Counted from the stretch's first letter, positions 34,854 to 44,572 are shown. The stretch is 64,000 bases of DNA from Sphingobacterium cellulitidis (GCA_002245855.1 NOUX01000006.1:124001-188000), one strand, 5' to 3'. Program-made: numbers and translations. Notes: a model not told the origin generated them from the letters alone.

Positions 34854-34857
34854 AGTT

Positions 34858-34865
34858 CAAATATA
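34858..34865 (-). promoter_or_regulatory. -7 box of pfkA
   Basis: TATATTTG on the reverse strand (34865-34858), followed by AACT and then the ATG at 34853. A start point 5-7 bases downstream would fall on the initiation codon. Confidence 0.55.
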
Positions 34866-34905
34866 CCGAAATACTTATTTTTTGAGGATAAAATGTTAAG
34901 AAAGC

Positions 34906-36615
34906 TTATTTCTTTGCTTTATAAGCATCAATAGCAGATTGCAAGTAGGCTTTATAACTTTCGATATTGGTGTTTGATCCGCTGGTCGGAACCAGAAGCT
35001 GTTCATCGTTGTCCAAAAGGGCATATAAAGGCTGTGAATTACTATTGAATCTTGAAATTTGGAAATCGGTATTTTTTCGACCCACGTTTTTGATTTTTTT
35101 ACCTGTTGTTTTCGATACAAATTGCTCTGCTTCTGGTAATTCCAAATCATAATCATCCACATACAGTTCAGCAAGGATAAATTGCTCGTTAATCATTTGT
35201 TTGATTACAGGATCTGACCATACTTTGGATTCCATTTCACGACAGTTTACACAGTTCCAACCCGTAAAGTCCACCAACAGGGGTTTGTCTTGCGCTCTTG
35301 CTGCTGCCAAAGCCTCATCGTAATCATAATACGGATCCATTCCTTTGATGGTCGTGCGATCATGGAAGTGCTTAAAGTATTTACGGTTATTTGCGTCAGG
35401 AGAAGTGGCATGCCCAGCTTGCACCCCTGCAGAGATATCAAAATCTTGTGTTCCAATTGGAGGAAGGAAAGCGGATACAGCTTTCAGTGGTGCTCCCCAC
35501 ATTCCTGGGACCAAATAGACCACAAAGGAGAATACCAGAACTGCAATAATCGTTCGAGGGACAGACATAAACTTCAGGTCGCTGTCATGGGCGAACTTGA
35601 GTTTTCCAATGAGGTAAAGTCCCATCAATCCGAAGATGGCAATCCATAGGGCAAGAAATACTTCACGGTCGAGGAATTGCCAGTTGTAAGCCAAATCCAC
35701 ATTTGATAAGAATTTCAAAGCCAAAGCAAGTTCTAAGAAACCTAGAACGACCTTCACACTATTTAACCATCCACCAGATTTTGGCATTGATTTTAATAGT
35801 GCCGGGAACATAGCGAATAGGACAAATGGAATCGCCAAAGCAATGGAGAAGCCTAGCATGGCAATGGCAGGAGCCAAACGGTCACCTTTAACCGCTGCAT
35901 TTACCAATACTGTACCGATAATAGGTCCGGTACAAGAGAATGATACCACAGCTAAACTCGCTGCCATAAAGAAGTAACCAAGTAAGCCTCCTTTATCGGA
36001 TTTTGCATCAATTTTATTTACGAAGGAACTTGGTAAGGTAATTTCAAATGCTCCAAAGAACGATGCTGCAAAAAATACCAGCATCAAGAAAAAGAAGAAG
36101 TTGAAAATACCATTTGTTGACAGAGCATGCATGGCTTGTGGGCCAAATATCATGGTAATCAACATTCCTAAGGCTACATAAATCACCACGATAAACAAAC
36201 CATAAGTTAATGCTTGTGTTACAGCCTGAACTTTGCTAGCGGATTTTTTAGTAAAAAAGCTAACGGTCAGAGGTACCATTGGGAAAATACAAGGCATTAA
36301 AAAGGCAACAAATCCGCCTATTAGACCTTGAATAAATATTCCCCAAAGGGAGTTATCTTTTTGGTTATCGGATGAAACTACTGTTGGACTCACCGTTGCG
36401 GTGCTATCTGATGTTGCAGTAACTGCTCCATCAGAGAATTCAACATCCCCGAAATCTGTAATCAGCGTATCGGAGGTTTTTGCTTCTTCCTGACCAGAGC
36501 TGAATTCTACGTCATCAAAATTAATAAGAGTGTCTTGGGAAAATCCTTTTAAAGGAGTTACAGTAATAAGAAATAGCCACGTAAAGGCTATCAAAACGTT
36601 TTTTAAGCTAAACAT
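34906..36615 (-). CDS. DsbD-type thiol:disulfide interchange protein (transmembrane and thioredoxin domains)
   Basis: A 569-residue protein that carries electrons from cytoplasmic thioredoxin to the periplasm. The signal peptide is about 1-27. An acidic linker (28-85) contains two DVEF repeats. An eight-helix DsbD/CcdA membrane domain (about 92-375) has the redox cysteines in MPCIFP (Cys109) and SCTGP (Cys228). A C-terminal thioredoxin domain (about 425-569) has CVNC at 455-458. The N-terminal DsbD-alpha domain is missing, and the preceding gene encodes it separately. The two are 76 bp apart with a hairpin between them. Confidence 0.94.
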   Translation of the reverse strand: MFSLKNVLIAFTWLFLITVTPLKGFSQDTLINFDDVEFSSGQEEAKTSDTLITDFGDVEFSDGAVTATSDSTATVSPTVVSSDNQKDNSLWGIFIQGLIGGFVAFLMPCIFPMVPLTVSFFTKKSASKVQAVTQALTYGLFIVVIYVALGMLITMIFGPQAMHALSTNGIFNFFFFLMLVFFAASFFGAFEITLPSSFVNKIDAKSDKGGLLGYFFMAASLAVVSFSCTGPIIGTVLVNAAVKGDRLAPAIAMLGFSIALAIPFVLFAMFPALLKSMPKSGGWLNSVKVVLGFLELALALKFLSNVDLAYNWQFLDREVFLALWIAIFGLMGLYLIGKLKFAHDSDLKFMSVPRTIIAVLVFSFVVYLVPGMWGAPLKAVSAFLPPIGTQDFDISAGVQAGHATSPDANNRKYFKHFHDRTTIKGMDPYYDYDEALAAARAQDKPLLVDFTGWNCVNCREMESKVWSDPVIKQMINEQFILAELYVDDYDLELPEAEQFVSKTTGKKIKNVGRKNTDFQISRFNSNSQPLYALLDNDEQLLVPTSGSNTNIESYKAYLQSAIDAYKAKK

Positions 36616-36642
36616 ATTTTAAGAGAATATGGAAAATTAAGA

Positions 36643-36667
36643 AAAAGGCAGGGTGTTCCTGCCTTTT
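36643..36667 (-). terminator. Hairpin between the two DsbD genes
   Basis: AAAAGGCAGG (36643-36652) pairs with CCTGCCTTTT (36658-36667) around a 5-base loop, with TTTTTC following on the reverse strand. It could stop most transcripts after the short DsbD-alpha gene and set unequal expression. Confidence 0.75.
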
Positions 36668-36691
36668 GGTTCTTTCTATATTTTATTGAGG

Positions 36692-37144
36692 TTACTTGAT
36701 AGTAACGGCAAATTCGTACTCATCTGGTGGTAAACAACGCTCTTTGTCGCATGCCATAAAGGTAGCTACTCCTTTAACCGTAGTTGGCTTATTGTTTGCC
36801 AATTTTACTTTTTGTTGAAAAACTACTTCACCATTGTAATAAGGAACATTCATCTTGAAGACATCTTCAAATTTTGACTTTGGTTCTTTAGCAGCTGGTT
36901 TACCAACAACTTTAGCTCCGTTTGCAGGAGTGAAAGCGAAGGATGTAGAAATAGGACCACCGGAAGGTACATTTAACCCGTAAATATGCCAACCTTGATC
37001 AACATTAGCTTTTAATAGAATTACCGCTTCTGTGTCTGAAACTTTCTTAAATCCTACAGACCATTTCACAGGAGTCTCTACTTGCGCAAAAACACCGGAT
37101 ACAGCGAAGATTAGAAATGCAATTAATAGATTTATTTTTTTCAT
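36692..37144 (-). CDS. DsbD N-terminal (alpha) domain protein, periplasmic
   Basis: A 150-residue exported protein (signal peptide MKKINLLIAFLIFAVSGVFA) matching the immunoglobulin-like alpha domain of DsbD. VKWSVGFKKVSDTEAVILL and GWHIYGLN precede the redox pair in FMACDKERCLPP (Cys132 and Cys137). In E. coli DsbD this domain receives electrons from the membrane domain's thioredoxin partner and passes them to DsbC and other proteins. Here it is a separate polypeptide immediately upstream of the DsbD beta/gamma gene, so they should work as one system. Confidence 0.9.
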   Translation of the reverse strand: MKKINLLIAFLIFAVSGVFAQVETPVKWSVGFKKVSDTEAVILLKANVDQGWHIYGLNVPSGGPISTSFAFTPANGAKVVGKPAAKEPKSKFEDVFKMNVPYYNGEVVFQQKVKLANNKPTTVKGVATFMACDKERCLPPDEYEFAVTIK

Positions 37145-37242
37145 AAAAACCGTTTTATTCTAACTTATGACTACTTATTGTTCATATAGTTTAAAATCAA
37201 AGTTAGGATTATCTTGAATAATATAATGCAGAAGTACTAAAT

Positions 37243-38022
37243 TTATTGCAAATTAAAAACAACTTCTTTGAAATAATATTTTTTCTCGCTATTGTTTTCA
37301 AGTAATACCAATTCTCCGGTTTTATCAACTCTCAACAAGTAGGCTTCAAAGCTTCTATTTCCTGTAGAATAACTAGAAATTATGCTTTTTCTGAAAAGAT
37401 TATCATTGTATTCCTGTAGTAATCTGCTGTCATTCAGCTTTTTGCACTTATGGTCTTGAAATCTGTGATGGAGGTGAGTAAGGAGGTTTAGGCAAGCTTC
37501 AGGTAGGTCATGAATAAATTTTCCGGTTTCATTGAGAATCGAACTTGCCGTATTTGCGATGTCTTCAAAAAATTGCTTTTGGTTGACATTTATCCCGATG
37601 CCAATGACGGATTGTTTTATGCTTTGTCCGGCGCTTTTATTCTCAATTAAAATCCCTGCAATTTTTTTATTCCCGATAAGGATATCATTGGGCCATTTGA
37701 TGGTTGCTTTCACTTGGATGGACTCCAACCAGTCTATTATTCCGAGGCTAATCAACATATTAAGGCTGAAGTGGTCCGTTAGGGGCAGATGAGTGGGATA
37801 GAGGACAAAACTAAAGGTGATGTTACTATTGGGTTCAGAGCACCATACGTTTTCCCTTTGGCCGCGACCATGGGTTTGATTTTTTGCCATAATGGCAGAC
37901 CACTCAGGGAGTGGCTTGAAATTTGACAATTGAGATTTTAAATAATCATTGGTAGAGCCTATTTCGTCTAAAACAATTAGCTTTTGACGTAGTGATTCTC
38001 CCGAAAATGTGTTATTTTGCAA
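37243..38022 (-). CDS. birA: Biotin--[acetyl-CoA-carboxylase] ligase
   Basis: A 259-residue biotin protein ligase that attaches biotin to carboxylase carrier domains. It contains LDEIGSTNDYLK, the biotinyl-AMP loop HGRGQRENVW, TIKWPNDILIGNKKIAGILIE and VIGIGINVN. No N-terminal DNA-binding helix-turn-helix is present, so it is an enzyme-only (class I) type. The start appears to be TTG at 38022 (MQNNTFSGES); no in-frame ATG lies upstream, and MQNNTFS matches the usual beginning in relatives as I recall it. It is divergent from rsfS. Confidence 0.94.
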   Translation of the reverse strand: MQNNTFSGESLRQKLIVLDEIGSTNDYLKSQLSNFKPLPEWSAIMAKNQTHGRGQRENVWCSEPNSNITFSFVLYPTHLPLTDHFSLNMLISLGIIDWLESIQVKATIKWPNDILIGNKKIAGILIENKSAGQSIKQSVIGIGINVNQKQFFEDIANTASSILNETGKFIHDLPEACLNLLTHLHHRFQDHKCKKLNDSRLLQEYNDNLFRKSIISSYSTGNRSFEAYLLRVDKTGELVLLENNSEKKYYFKEVVFNLQ

Positions 38023-38083
38023 AAGATATTGTGTTAAAATAATTTTTGAAACAATTTATTAGTCAAAAGTATAATAAATCTGA

Positions 38084-38458
38084 ATGAGTAAAAATAAAAA
38101 AAGTTCGTTGTCCGAGAAGCTAGCCGATGTGGTCATACTAGGTATGCAGGAGAAAAAAGGCAACGAAATTGTGAGGATGGATATGCGAGAGGTAAATGGA
38201 ACCTTGTCTGACTATTTTGTGATCTGCCATGCTGATTCTACGGTTCAAGTGAACGCTATAGCAAAGAGTGTTGAGGACGAAGTATATAAAGCATTTGGTC
38301 AGGACCCATGGCATAAAGAAGGCCAGGGAAATGGCGAATGGATATTATTGGATTTTATTGATGTGGTAGTCCATATTTTTAAAACCGATAAGCGGGAGCA
38401 TTATAGAATAGAAGACCTTTGGGGAGATGCCCATATGAGCAAATACCAAAGCGCATAA
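38084..38458 (+). CDS. rsfS: Ribosome silencing factor RsfS
   Basis: A 124-residue RsfS/Iojap protein that binds ribosomal protein uL14 and blocks subunit joining when nutrients are scarce. Family motifs are DYFVICHADSTVQVNAIAKSVEDEV, GNGEWILLDFIDVVVHIF and HYRIEDLWGDA. It lies 32 bp ahead of ftsH and is probably co-transcribed with it, an arrangement shared with other Bacteroidota as far as I recall. Confidence 0.96.
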   Translation: MSKNKKSSLSEKLADVVILGMQEKKGNEIVRMDMREVNGTLSDYFVICHADSTVQVNAIAKSVEDEVYKAFGQDPWHKEGQGNGEWILLDFIDVVVHIFKTDKREHYRIEDLWGDAHMSKYQSA

Positions 38459-38490
38459 TAATTGTTGTGAAACGTAGATTAAGTTTATAA

Positions 38491-40563
38491 ATGAAGAAAG
38501 TTCCGAGTAAGAAGATTACGCCAATGCCACCAAAATTTAATATGATCTGGCTTTGGATTGCGATGATCGTAGGGTTTTTTGGGCTTCAGTACTTATTTAG
38601 TGGCGAGTCATCCAAGAAAATTACCTACAAGGAGTTTGAACAAACAATGCTTATCCCTGGGGATGTTGAGAAATTAGTTGCCTACAAAAGCAATGATTTA
38701 ATCGACGTCGAAGTATATATTAAGAGTGATCGATTGGACCAAGAGAAATACAAAGGTATTTCCACAAGTCCGAATAGTCTTTCTTTTTCCAATTCGACTG
38801 GTCCACAATTCCGATTTACGGAGCCATCAGCGGAGATCCTAGAACAAAAATTAAAGGCATCTCAAGACAGTTTGGCAGTAAGTCAACCAAGAATTGGCGT
38901 AACATATGAAGATAGAACGAATCCATGGGCTGGATGGTTTATTTCTTTTATGCTGCCATTGTTGATTATTGTGGTGATTTGGATTTTCTTGATGCGTCGT
39001 ATGAACGGCGGAGCAGGTGCAGGGGGTGGTGCCATTTTCAATATTGGTAAATCCAAAGCGCAATTGTTTGATAAAGAGTCCCAAATTAATATCACTTTTA
39101 ATGATGTTGCCGGATTAGAAGAGGCAAAAGAGGAAGTGATGGAGATTGTAGACTTCTTGAAAAACCCGAAAAAATATACAGACCTAGGTGGTAAGATTCC
39201 AAAAGGTGCCTTATTAGTAGGCCCTCCGGGAACTGGTAAGACCTTGTTGGCGAAAGCTGTGGCAGGGGAAGCGCAAGTTCCATTCTTCTCCCTATCAGGT
39301 TCAGACTTTGTCGAAATGTTTGTGGGAGTAGGTGCATCTCGTGTACGTGACTTGTTTAAACAGGCAAAAGAAAAGGCGCCATGTATCATCTTTATTGATG
39401 AGATTGATGCCATCGGACGTGCACGTGGTAAAAATTCTATCATGGGTGGAAATGACGAGCGTGAAAATACATTGAACCAATTATTGGTTGAAATGGATGG
39501 TTTCGGTACAAACGTTGGGGTTATTATCCTGGCAGCAACCAACCGTCTGGATGTATTGGATTCAGCATTGTTGCGCCCAGGACGTTTTGATAGACAGATT
39601 TCTATCGATAAGCCAGATTTAATCGGTCGTGAGCAAATTTTTAATGTGCACTTGAAACCGTTAAAATTAGCTGAAGAGGTAGATGCTAAGAAGTTATCAG
39701 CCCAAACACCAGGATTTGCCGGTGCTGAGATTGCAAACGTATGTAACGAAGCCGCATTAATTGCAGCGCGTAAGAATAAAAAAGCTATTGAAATGCAAGA
39801 TTTCCAAGACGCTATTGACCGCGTCATTGGAGGACTTGAGAAAAAGAATAAGATTATCTCTCCGGAAGAGAAGAAAATTGTGGCATACCACGAAGCCGGA
39901 CATGCTATCGCAGGTTGGTTCTTGGAGCATGCGGATCCATTGGTTAAGGTATCGATTGTACCTCGTGGTGTAGCGGCATTAGGTTATGCGCAATATCTTC
40001 CTAAAGAGCAATTCTTGTACACTACTGAGCAACTTATTGACAGTATGTGTATGACCATGGGTGGACGTGTTGCTGAGGATATCACTTTTGGTAGAATCAG
40101 TACAGGTGCACAAAATGACCTGGAACGTATTACCAAATTGGCTTATGCCATGACTGCGGTATATGGTATGAACCATAAAGTTGGTAATGTATCCTTTAGA
40201 GATAGCTCTGGTGATAGTCAATTCCAAAAACCTTATTCTGATCAAACAGCTGAATTAATTGATGATGAAGTAAGGGTATTGATTTCAGAAGTTTATGATA
40301 GAACCAAACAATTGTTGTTAGACAAACAGGATGGTTTAATTAAAATTGCTGAGAAATTATTGGAGAAAGAGATCTTATTCCAAACTGATTTGGAAGAGAT
40401 CTTAGGGAAAAGACCATTTACCAATAAGACAACCTACGATGAGTTTGTGAATGGTGGCGCAGATGGAGGTGGAGTACCACAAACTGATCTTCCAATTCCT
40501 GCAACTGATCGCGAAGATGTGCAATCCAATTCAGAGGCACAGAAAAAATTAGATTCAGAATAA
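38491..40563 (+). CDS. ftsH: ATP-dependent zinc metalloprotease FtsH
   Basis: A 690-residue membrane-anchored AAA+ protease that degrades misfolded membrane and regulatory proteins. Two membrane helices (about 17-36 and 149-168) flank a periplasmic domain. The AAA module has Walker A GPPGTGKT at 244-251, Walker B in [12 protein letters not shown] at about 298-309, and the arginine-finger region RPGRFDRQI. The zinc site HEAGH is at 467-471. The C-terminal tail (about 640-690) is rich in Gly, Asp and Gln and probably disordered. A terminator follows directly. Confidence 0.98.
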   Translation: MKKVPSKKITPMPPKFNMIWLWIAMIVGFFGLQYLFSGESSKKITYKEFEQTMLIPGDVEKLVAYKSNDLIDVEVYIKSDRLDQEKYKGISTSPNSLSFSNSTGPQFRFTEPSAEILEQKLKASQDSLAVSQPRIGVTYEDRTNPWAGWFISFMLPLLIIVVIWIFLMRRMNGGAGAGGGAIFNIGKSKAQLFDKESQINITFNDVAGLEEAKEEVMEIVDFLKNPKKYTDLGGKIPKGALLVGPPGTGKTLLAKAVAGEAQVPFFSLSGSDFVEMFVGVGASRVRDLFKQAKEKAPCIIFIDEIDAIGRARGKNSIMGGNDERENTLNQLLVEMDGFGTNVGVIILAATNRLDVLDSALLRPGRFDRQISIDKPDLIGREQIFNVHLKPLKLAEEVDAKKLSAQTPGFAGAEIANVCNEAALIAARKNKKAIEMQDFQDAIDRVIGGLEKKNKIISPEEKKIVAYHEAGHAIAGWFLEHADPLVKVSIVPRGVAALGYAQYLPKEQFLYTTEQLIDSMCMTMGGRVAEDITFGRISTGAQNDLERITKLAYAMTAVYGMNHKVGNVSFRDSSGDSQFQKPYSDQTAELIDDEVRVLISEVYDRTKQLLLDKQDGLIKIAEKLLEKEILFQTDLEEILGKRPFTNKTTYDEFVNGGADGGGVPQTDLPIPATDREDVQSNSEAQKKLDSE

Positions 40564-40580
40564 TTTTAAGATAAAAATAG

Positions 40581-40610
40581 CAGGCAGGACCTTTGGTCCT
40601 GTCTGTTTTT
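40581..40610 (+). terminator. Terminator of ftsH
   Basis: CAGGCAGGACC (40581-40591) pairs with 40595-40605 (one G-U pair) around a TTT loop, followed by TTTTTAT. The next gene starts 6 bases beyond, so its message depends on read-through or a buried promoter. Confidence 0.88.
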
Positions 40611-40615
40611 ATAAT

Positions 40616-41263
40616 ATGAATATCAGGAATACGACAGCGAAAGAAAAGATGCTGAAGAAAATTCGGCAGGCACTCCTTCAAAAGAGGGAGAATCCACATC
40701 CTATGTTTGAGGAAAGCGCTTTATATAAGGATGAAGAGGATTCATTAGATGTTACTTTTGCGAGGGAATTTACCCAGATGTCCGGTAAGTTTATTTACTG
40801 CGACGGGGAAATTAACCTTATTGAGAACCTGATTATTCTAATTGAGAAAATCAACATCAGTAAAATCTATGTTTGGGAGAAACCATTGCAACAGATGTTG
40901 GATCAATATGGTTTTCCCTTTCGCCAATCCCAACAAGCTTTAGAAGAAATTGAAGCAAGTATTACCACTTGTGAATCCCTGATTGCGAGGAATGGAAGTA
41001 TTATGATTTCGAATGCTTCCGAATCAGGGCGTCGATTAAGTGTGTATCCTCCTGTTCATATTGTTATTGCCCGAGCTTCCCAATTAGTGATGGATGTGAA
41101 GCATGCCATGGCCCAGTTCAAAGAACGTTATGGCGATGATCTGCCAACCATGATTACGACCATTACTGGCCCAAGCCGTACGGCTGACATTGAAAAAAGA
41201 TTGGTATTGGGAGCACATGGACCAAAAGAACTTTATTTGTTTTTACTAGAAGACCGTTTTTAA
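40616..41263 (+). CDS. LUD-domain protein (LutC/YkgG type)
   Basis: A 215-residue LUD-domain protein. It includes an N-terminal helix pair, then FIYCDGEINLIENLIILIEKINIS. Later come ITTCESLIARNGSIMISNASESGRRLSVYPPVHIVIA and, near the C-terminus, TITGPSRTADIEKRLVLGAHGPKELYLFLL, the best-conserved LUD stretch. LutC is part of the LutABC lactate-oxidation complex, but no lutA or lutB is present here, so the role is open. It shares one base with the next start (TAATG), coupling it to the rhomboid gene. Confidence 0.88.
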   Translation: MNIRNTTAKEKMLKKIRQALLQKRENPHPMFEESALYKDEEDSLDVTFAREFTQMSGKFIYCDGEINLIENLIILIEKINISKIYVWEKPLQQMLDQYGFPFRQSQQALEEIEASITTCESLIARNGSIMISNASESGRRLSVYPPVHIVIARASQLVMDVKHAMAQFKERYGDDLPTMITTITGPSRTADIEKRLVLGAHGPKELYLFLLEDRF

Positions 41264-41892
41264 TGATACAATACTATCTTACTGCTACCCCTGTTGCCAG
41301 TATTATTTTTGCACTAACCATCGGATTAAGTATTTATGTTTTTTCAAACCCACAATGGTTCGGTAAACTAATGCTGCATCCATATTCCGTTTATCGTGAT
41401 AAAAGTAAATGGTATCTTATGTTGAGTAGTGGTTTGATTCATAAAGATTGGATGCACCTGATCTTTAATATGATTACCTTCTATTATTTTGGATTTGGTT
41501 TAGAGCAGATTTTTGTAGAAATCAGTGGCCCATCAGGGCATCTTCTATTTGCATTATTGTACATTGTTGCTTTGATTTTGAGCGATATCCCTACCGTATT
41601 GCAACAGAAAAATAATTATAACTACCACAGTTTAGGAGCTTCGGGAGCAATCAGTGCCGTGCTTTTCAGTTATATTCTTTTTAATCCAAAAATGATGTTG
41701 GGCATCTTTATGATTATTCCTATGCCAGCTTATATTTTTGCTTTTGTTTATTTGGGATACTGTATCTGGGCTTCTAAAAATTCGAATGATGGAATTAACC
41801 ACGATGCCCATTTATTTGGAGCTCTGTCAGGATTGCTTTTTACCATAATTGCCTATCCTTGGGTCATAAAGCATTTTATAGACCAGTTTTAA
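41263..41892 (+). CDS. Rhomboid family intramembrane serine protease
   Basis: A 209-residue polytopic membrane protein with about six helices. The catalytic dyad is visible: Ser127 in LGASGAISAV (motif GASG 125-128) and His183 in DAHLFGALSG. The early HKDWMHLIFNMITFYYFG loop matches the rhomboid HxxxN region. It would cut transmembrane substrates within the bilayer; none can be named. It is translationally coupled to the LUD gene and ends 10 bp before a convergent VOC gene. Confidence 0.94.
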   Translation: MIQYYLTATPVASIIFALTIGLSIYVFSNPQWFGKLMLHPYSVYRDKSKWYLMLSSGLIHKDWMHLIFNMITFYYFGFGLEQIFVEISGPSGHLLFALLYIVALILSDIPTVLQQKNNYNYHSLGASGAISAVLFSYILFNPKMMLGIFMIIPMPAYIFAFVYLGYCIWASKNSNDGINHDAHLFGALSGLLFTIIAYPWVIKHFIDQF

Positions 41893-41902
41893 CAAAGACA
41901 TT

Positions 41903-42304
41903 TTACATATTATTCATTAACAGGACATTGAATTGATGTCCATCGGGGTCTGAGAAAGCAAAGCCATAATAATTGTTTTCGTCTTTCCCAATGGGTTGGG
42001 TTATAGTACCGCCCGCTGCTCGAACTCTGTTTTCAAATTCCTGAACTTCTTCTTCTGTATCTGCGGATAGCGTAAAAATAATACCATCCGTTTTAGATCC
42101 ATTGGGTAAGTATTTGTCAATTTGACCTGTTCCTTTTTCAAAGAAGTGTATTACAAAATTATTTTCCCCAAAAAAGAAACTTGCCAATTGAAGTTTGTCG
42201 CTATGTGGAGGAGTATTGGATCTAAAACCTAGTTTACTATAGAATTCATCTGTCCGTTGCGCGGATTGAACGCTGTAATTCGCCCATATTAGTTTTGGAT
42301 TCAT
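41903..42304 (-). CDS. VOC family protein (glyoxalase-like)
   Basis: I use the ATG at 42304 (MNPKLIWANYSVQSAQRTDEF), giving 133 residues. An ATG 10 codons upstream is less like the family. Features of the glyoxalase/bleomycin-resistance fold are ANYSVQSAQRTDEFYSKLGF, FVIHFFEKGTG and, at the end, YGFAFSDPDGHQFNVLLM, where the SDPDGH turn is typical. Single-domain VOC proteins dimerise to form the site. Substrate unknown, with no metabolic neighbours to suggest one. Confidence 0.88.
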   Translation of the reverse strand: MNPKLIWANYSVQSAQRTDEFYSKLGFRSNTPPHSDKLQLASFFFGENNFVIHFFEKGTGQIDKYLPNGSKTDGIIFTLSADTEEEVQEFENRVRAAGGTITQPIGKDENNYYGFAFSDPDGHQFNVLLMNNM

Positions 42305-42430
42305 AAAGTTGATTTTTAATTTGTTAAGGAACAAATTGTAGAGGATTTCGTTTCCAATTTTTTATTTTTCTTGTCTTAGGGCAAGTCGAAAACTTTCCAC
42401 AACTTTTATTTTTGATGTAAATAGAACGTT

Positions 42431-42850
42431 ATGAAAAATCAATTAGAAGCACGAATAATAGTGGAAGCGAGTATAGAGCAGGTTTGTGAAGTTTGGACCA
42501 AGGCAGCATATATTAAAATATGGAATGTTCCTTTTCCAGGTTGGCATTGTCCAACAGTTGTTAATGAAGTAAAGACTTCAGGTGTCTTTGATTTTCGAAT
42601 GGAAAAGAAAGATGGTTCTGAAGGGTTTAATTATAAAGGGAAATATACTTTAGTGGTTCCTTTTGAAAGGATAGAGATTTTACAAGACGATCATAGAAGG
42701 TCTGTAATTCTATTTAAGAAAAAGGGAGATTCTGTGGAAGTCATCGAGCAATTTGAACCCGAAGAGCATACTGAGCTAACTTTACAAAAAGACTTTTGCC
42801 AAGCTGTATTGAATAAGTTTAAAGCCTGTGTAGAAAATAACCTGAAATAG
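42431..42850 (+). CDS. SRPBCC/AHSA1-domain protein
   Basis: A 139-residue START-like (Activator of Hsp90 ATPase homologue 1) protein. It opens with LEARIIVEASIEQVCEVWTKAAYIKIWN, continues with SGVFDFRMEKKDGSEGFNYKGKY, and closes with the long C-terminal helix containing DFCQAVLNKFKACVE. These domains bind small hydrophobic ligands in a cavity; the ligand is unknown. A TATTTTTG -7 box at 42407-42414 lies 16 bases before the ATG. Confidence 0.88.
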   Translation: MKNQLEARIIVEASIEQVCEVWTKAAYIKIWNVPFPGWHCPTVVNEVKTSGVFDFRMEKKDGSEGFNYKGKYTLVVPFERIEILQDDHRRSVILFKKKGDSVEVIEQFEPEEHTELTLQKDFCQAVLNKFKACVENNLK

Positions 42851-42873
42851 ACTGTAAAGCGGTTTTCCTTCTT

Positions 42874-43386
42874 TTATTTTATTTGAAAATTTATTCCTAA
42901 TTGAAGTGTTGAGAGGTCATAGGGACCGAAGTTCTGCATGTCAAACTTAGGCTTGTAGGCTGCAAAAACAGCGACTGGAGATTTATTAAAGTGATAGTTT
43001 AAGGATGCTTGAGGGCGAATCAAAAAATATCTTTCCCTAATATTATTTGGAGATTCAGCGGTATACTCAAGCACAATTCCAGTTCCCAATAGGCAAGATA
43101 AATGATTCATAAAACTAGGGAGCTGATATAAGTAATCTGCACCTATATAAGCACTTTTAATATTCGAATATCCTATGTAGGATTGAAATAGCTGATGTTT
43201 TGTGAGCTTTCTGCCATACTGCAATCCATAATAATATTCAATTTCATTAAGCAATGGATTTTCAGTGGAACTTTGCTCCTCAAGATTGATCTCGATAAAA
43301 ACTGCAATGCTGTTTTTATCAGTTTTCGGTTGGGGATTAATATTTGCCATTAATGGCGTCAAAAGCGTCAATAAGTATAATTTCAT
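42874..43386 (-). CDS. Uncharacterised protein, probably exported
   Basis: Starting at the ATG at 43386 (MKLYLLTLLTPLMANINPQ) gives 170 residues with a short signal-like N-terminus. An earlier ATG adds 18 residues without a signal character. The body has repeating beta-strand patterns (NEIEYYYGLQYGRKL, SAYIGADYLYQL, YFLIRPQASLNYHF, VFAAYKPKFDM, TLQLGINFQIK) reminiscent of a small outer-membrane barrel ending in an aromatic strand. I do not recognise the family. Confidence 0.65.
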   Translation of the reverse strand: MKLYLLTLLTPLMANINPQPKTDKNSIAVFIEINLEEQSSTENPLLNEIEYYYGLQYGRKLTKHQLFQSYIGYSNIKSAYIGADYLYQLPSFMNHLSCLLGTGIVLEYTAESPNNIRERYFLIRPQASLNYHFNKSPVAVFAAYKPKFDMQNFGPYDLSTLQLGINFQIK

Positions 43387-43675
43387 GCTTACTATAAAAT
43401 GTAAATCACCTTTTAAAAGACGATTTGATGCAGGATGCATCTAAAGAGCTTGCTTACTGAATAATTTTATTAGAATTCAATAGGGAATTGCTCCTTATTT
43501 TAAATTTTTTTGGTAAAACTATTCGAATATTTAAATCTTTGGAATCACTAAATATTTCCTAATAATTTAATAAGGCGCAAAAATAGTATAAAATTATCAA
43601 TTTTAGGTTCTGTTGATAAAATATGATTAGAGAAGTTGGTATCTATTTCAGGGGTTAAGCAGGTAAGGATTTTTT

Positions 43676-44572
43676 CTAAACTAAGAGTACTTTCCAAGCA
43701 TCTTCAACATTGCCAGTTTCTAATAAGGATTTTGCTTTGGTATGTTTTATTAAGGTGCGTGTATAAATATCTATCGAGTTGTCAAGGAGATCTCTCATTT
43801 CATCGGTTTGGCTAAATTCTTTAAGCTCCTTATCTGAAGGTAGATTATTTACAAGTGCCAGTAAGCCTAAATTATTCCCTGTTAATACGGAAGAGTTTTT
43901 TATCTCTGCGGGAATAGCATCAAACCCAATACCTAATCCAGTACTGTTTTTTGGTTTATCAATTTTAAATAAATTTTCGGGAACAACCCTACAATACCAA
44001 TCTCCACCCAGTCGCGCGACAAGATCTAATTTTTGAGGTTCTATTTTGCCATTTTCGTTAATGATGTCTTCTTTGATATGGAGTCTCTTTACCTCAGCAA
44101 GAATCAAATTACCAGAACCAGCACTATTTCCTAAAGTAATAACATCCTTTATAAGGCATTCCATTTGTACCGATGATTCTGCCACCCTTGGTGGTTTTAC
44201 AATTTCCGATGGTATTTCTGTCAACCCAGATTTTAAGAACTCGTTTATGTCCTTTGGATATTCCTTGCTAGTGAGGTAAGTCTGTTGAACCATATTATAA
44301 TTCACAATATTTATCACGCATTCTGGTACTTCAAGAATGTTCTTGAGCGTATGTTTCTTGCTATTATCATGTGCCCTTGTGGTGACAGAAAAAATGCAAA
44401 TTGGAGGATCGATACTAACAACATTAAAAAAACTAAATGGGCTCAAATTTACATTTCCATTTTTATCGATCGTGGAGGCAAAACAAATAGGTCGTGGGGC
44501 TATGATACTGTGCAAATAACTTTGCATTTCCGATGATGTTAAGGATGATGCGTCTATTGTTTTTAATTTCAT
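43676..44572 (-). CDS. Flavin reductase family protein
   Basis: A 298-residue FMN-binding split-barrel protein of the flavin-reductase-like (DIM6/NTAB) group. It has SIIAPRPICFASTIDKNGNVNLSPFSFFN and PPICIFSVTTR, the phosphate-binding region, and later SGNLILAEVKRLHI. The last 70 residues (about 230-298) extend beyond the usual core and carry helices. Such proteins reduce free flavin or modify small molecules. It stands alone in an AT-rich stretch with 241 bp of unassigned DNA upstream. Confidence 0.9.
   Translation of the reverse strand: MKLKTIDASSLTSSEMQSYLHSIIAPRPICFASTIDKNGNVNLSPFSFFNVVSIDPPICIFSVTTRAHDNSKKHTLKNILEVPECVINIVNYNMVQQTYLTSKEYPKDINEFLKSGLTEIPSEIVKPPRVAESSVQMECLIKDVITLGNSAGSGNLILAEVKRLHIKEDIINENGKIEPQKLDLVARLGGDWYCRVVPENLFKIDKPKNSTGLGIGFDAIPAEIKNSSVLTGNNLGLLALVNNLPSDKELKEFSQTDEMRDLLDNSIDIYTRTLIKHTKAKSLLETGNVEDAWKVLLV

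Noticed and set aside
38883..39827. Long reverse ORF inside ftsH
   Set aside because: It lies wholly within the unmistakable ftsH frame and shows no known domain; it arises from codon bias.
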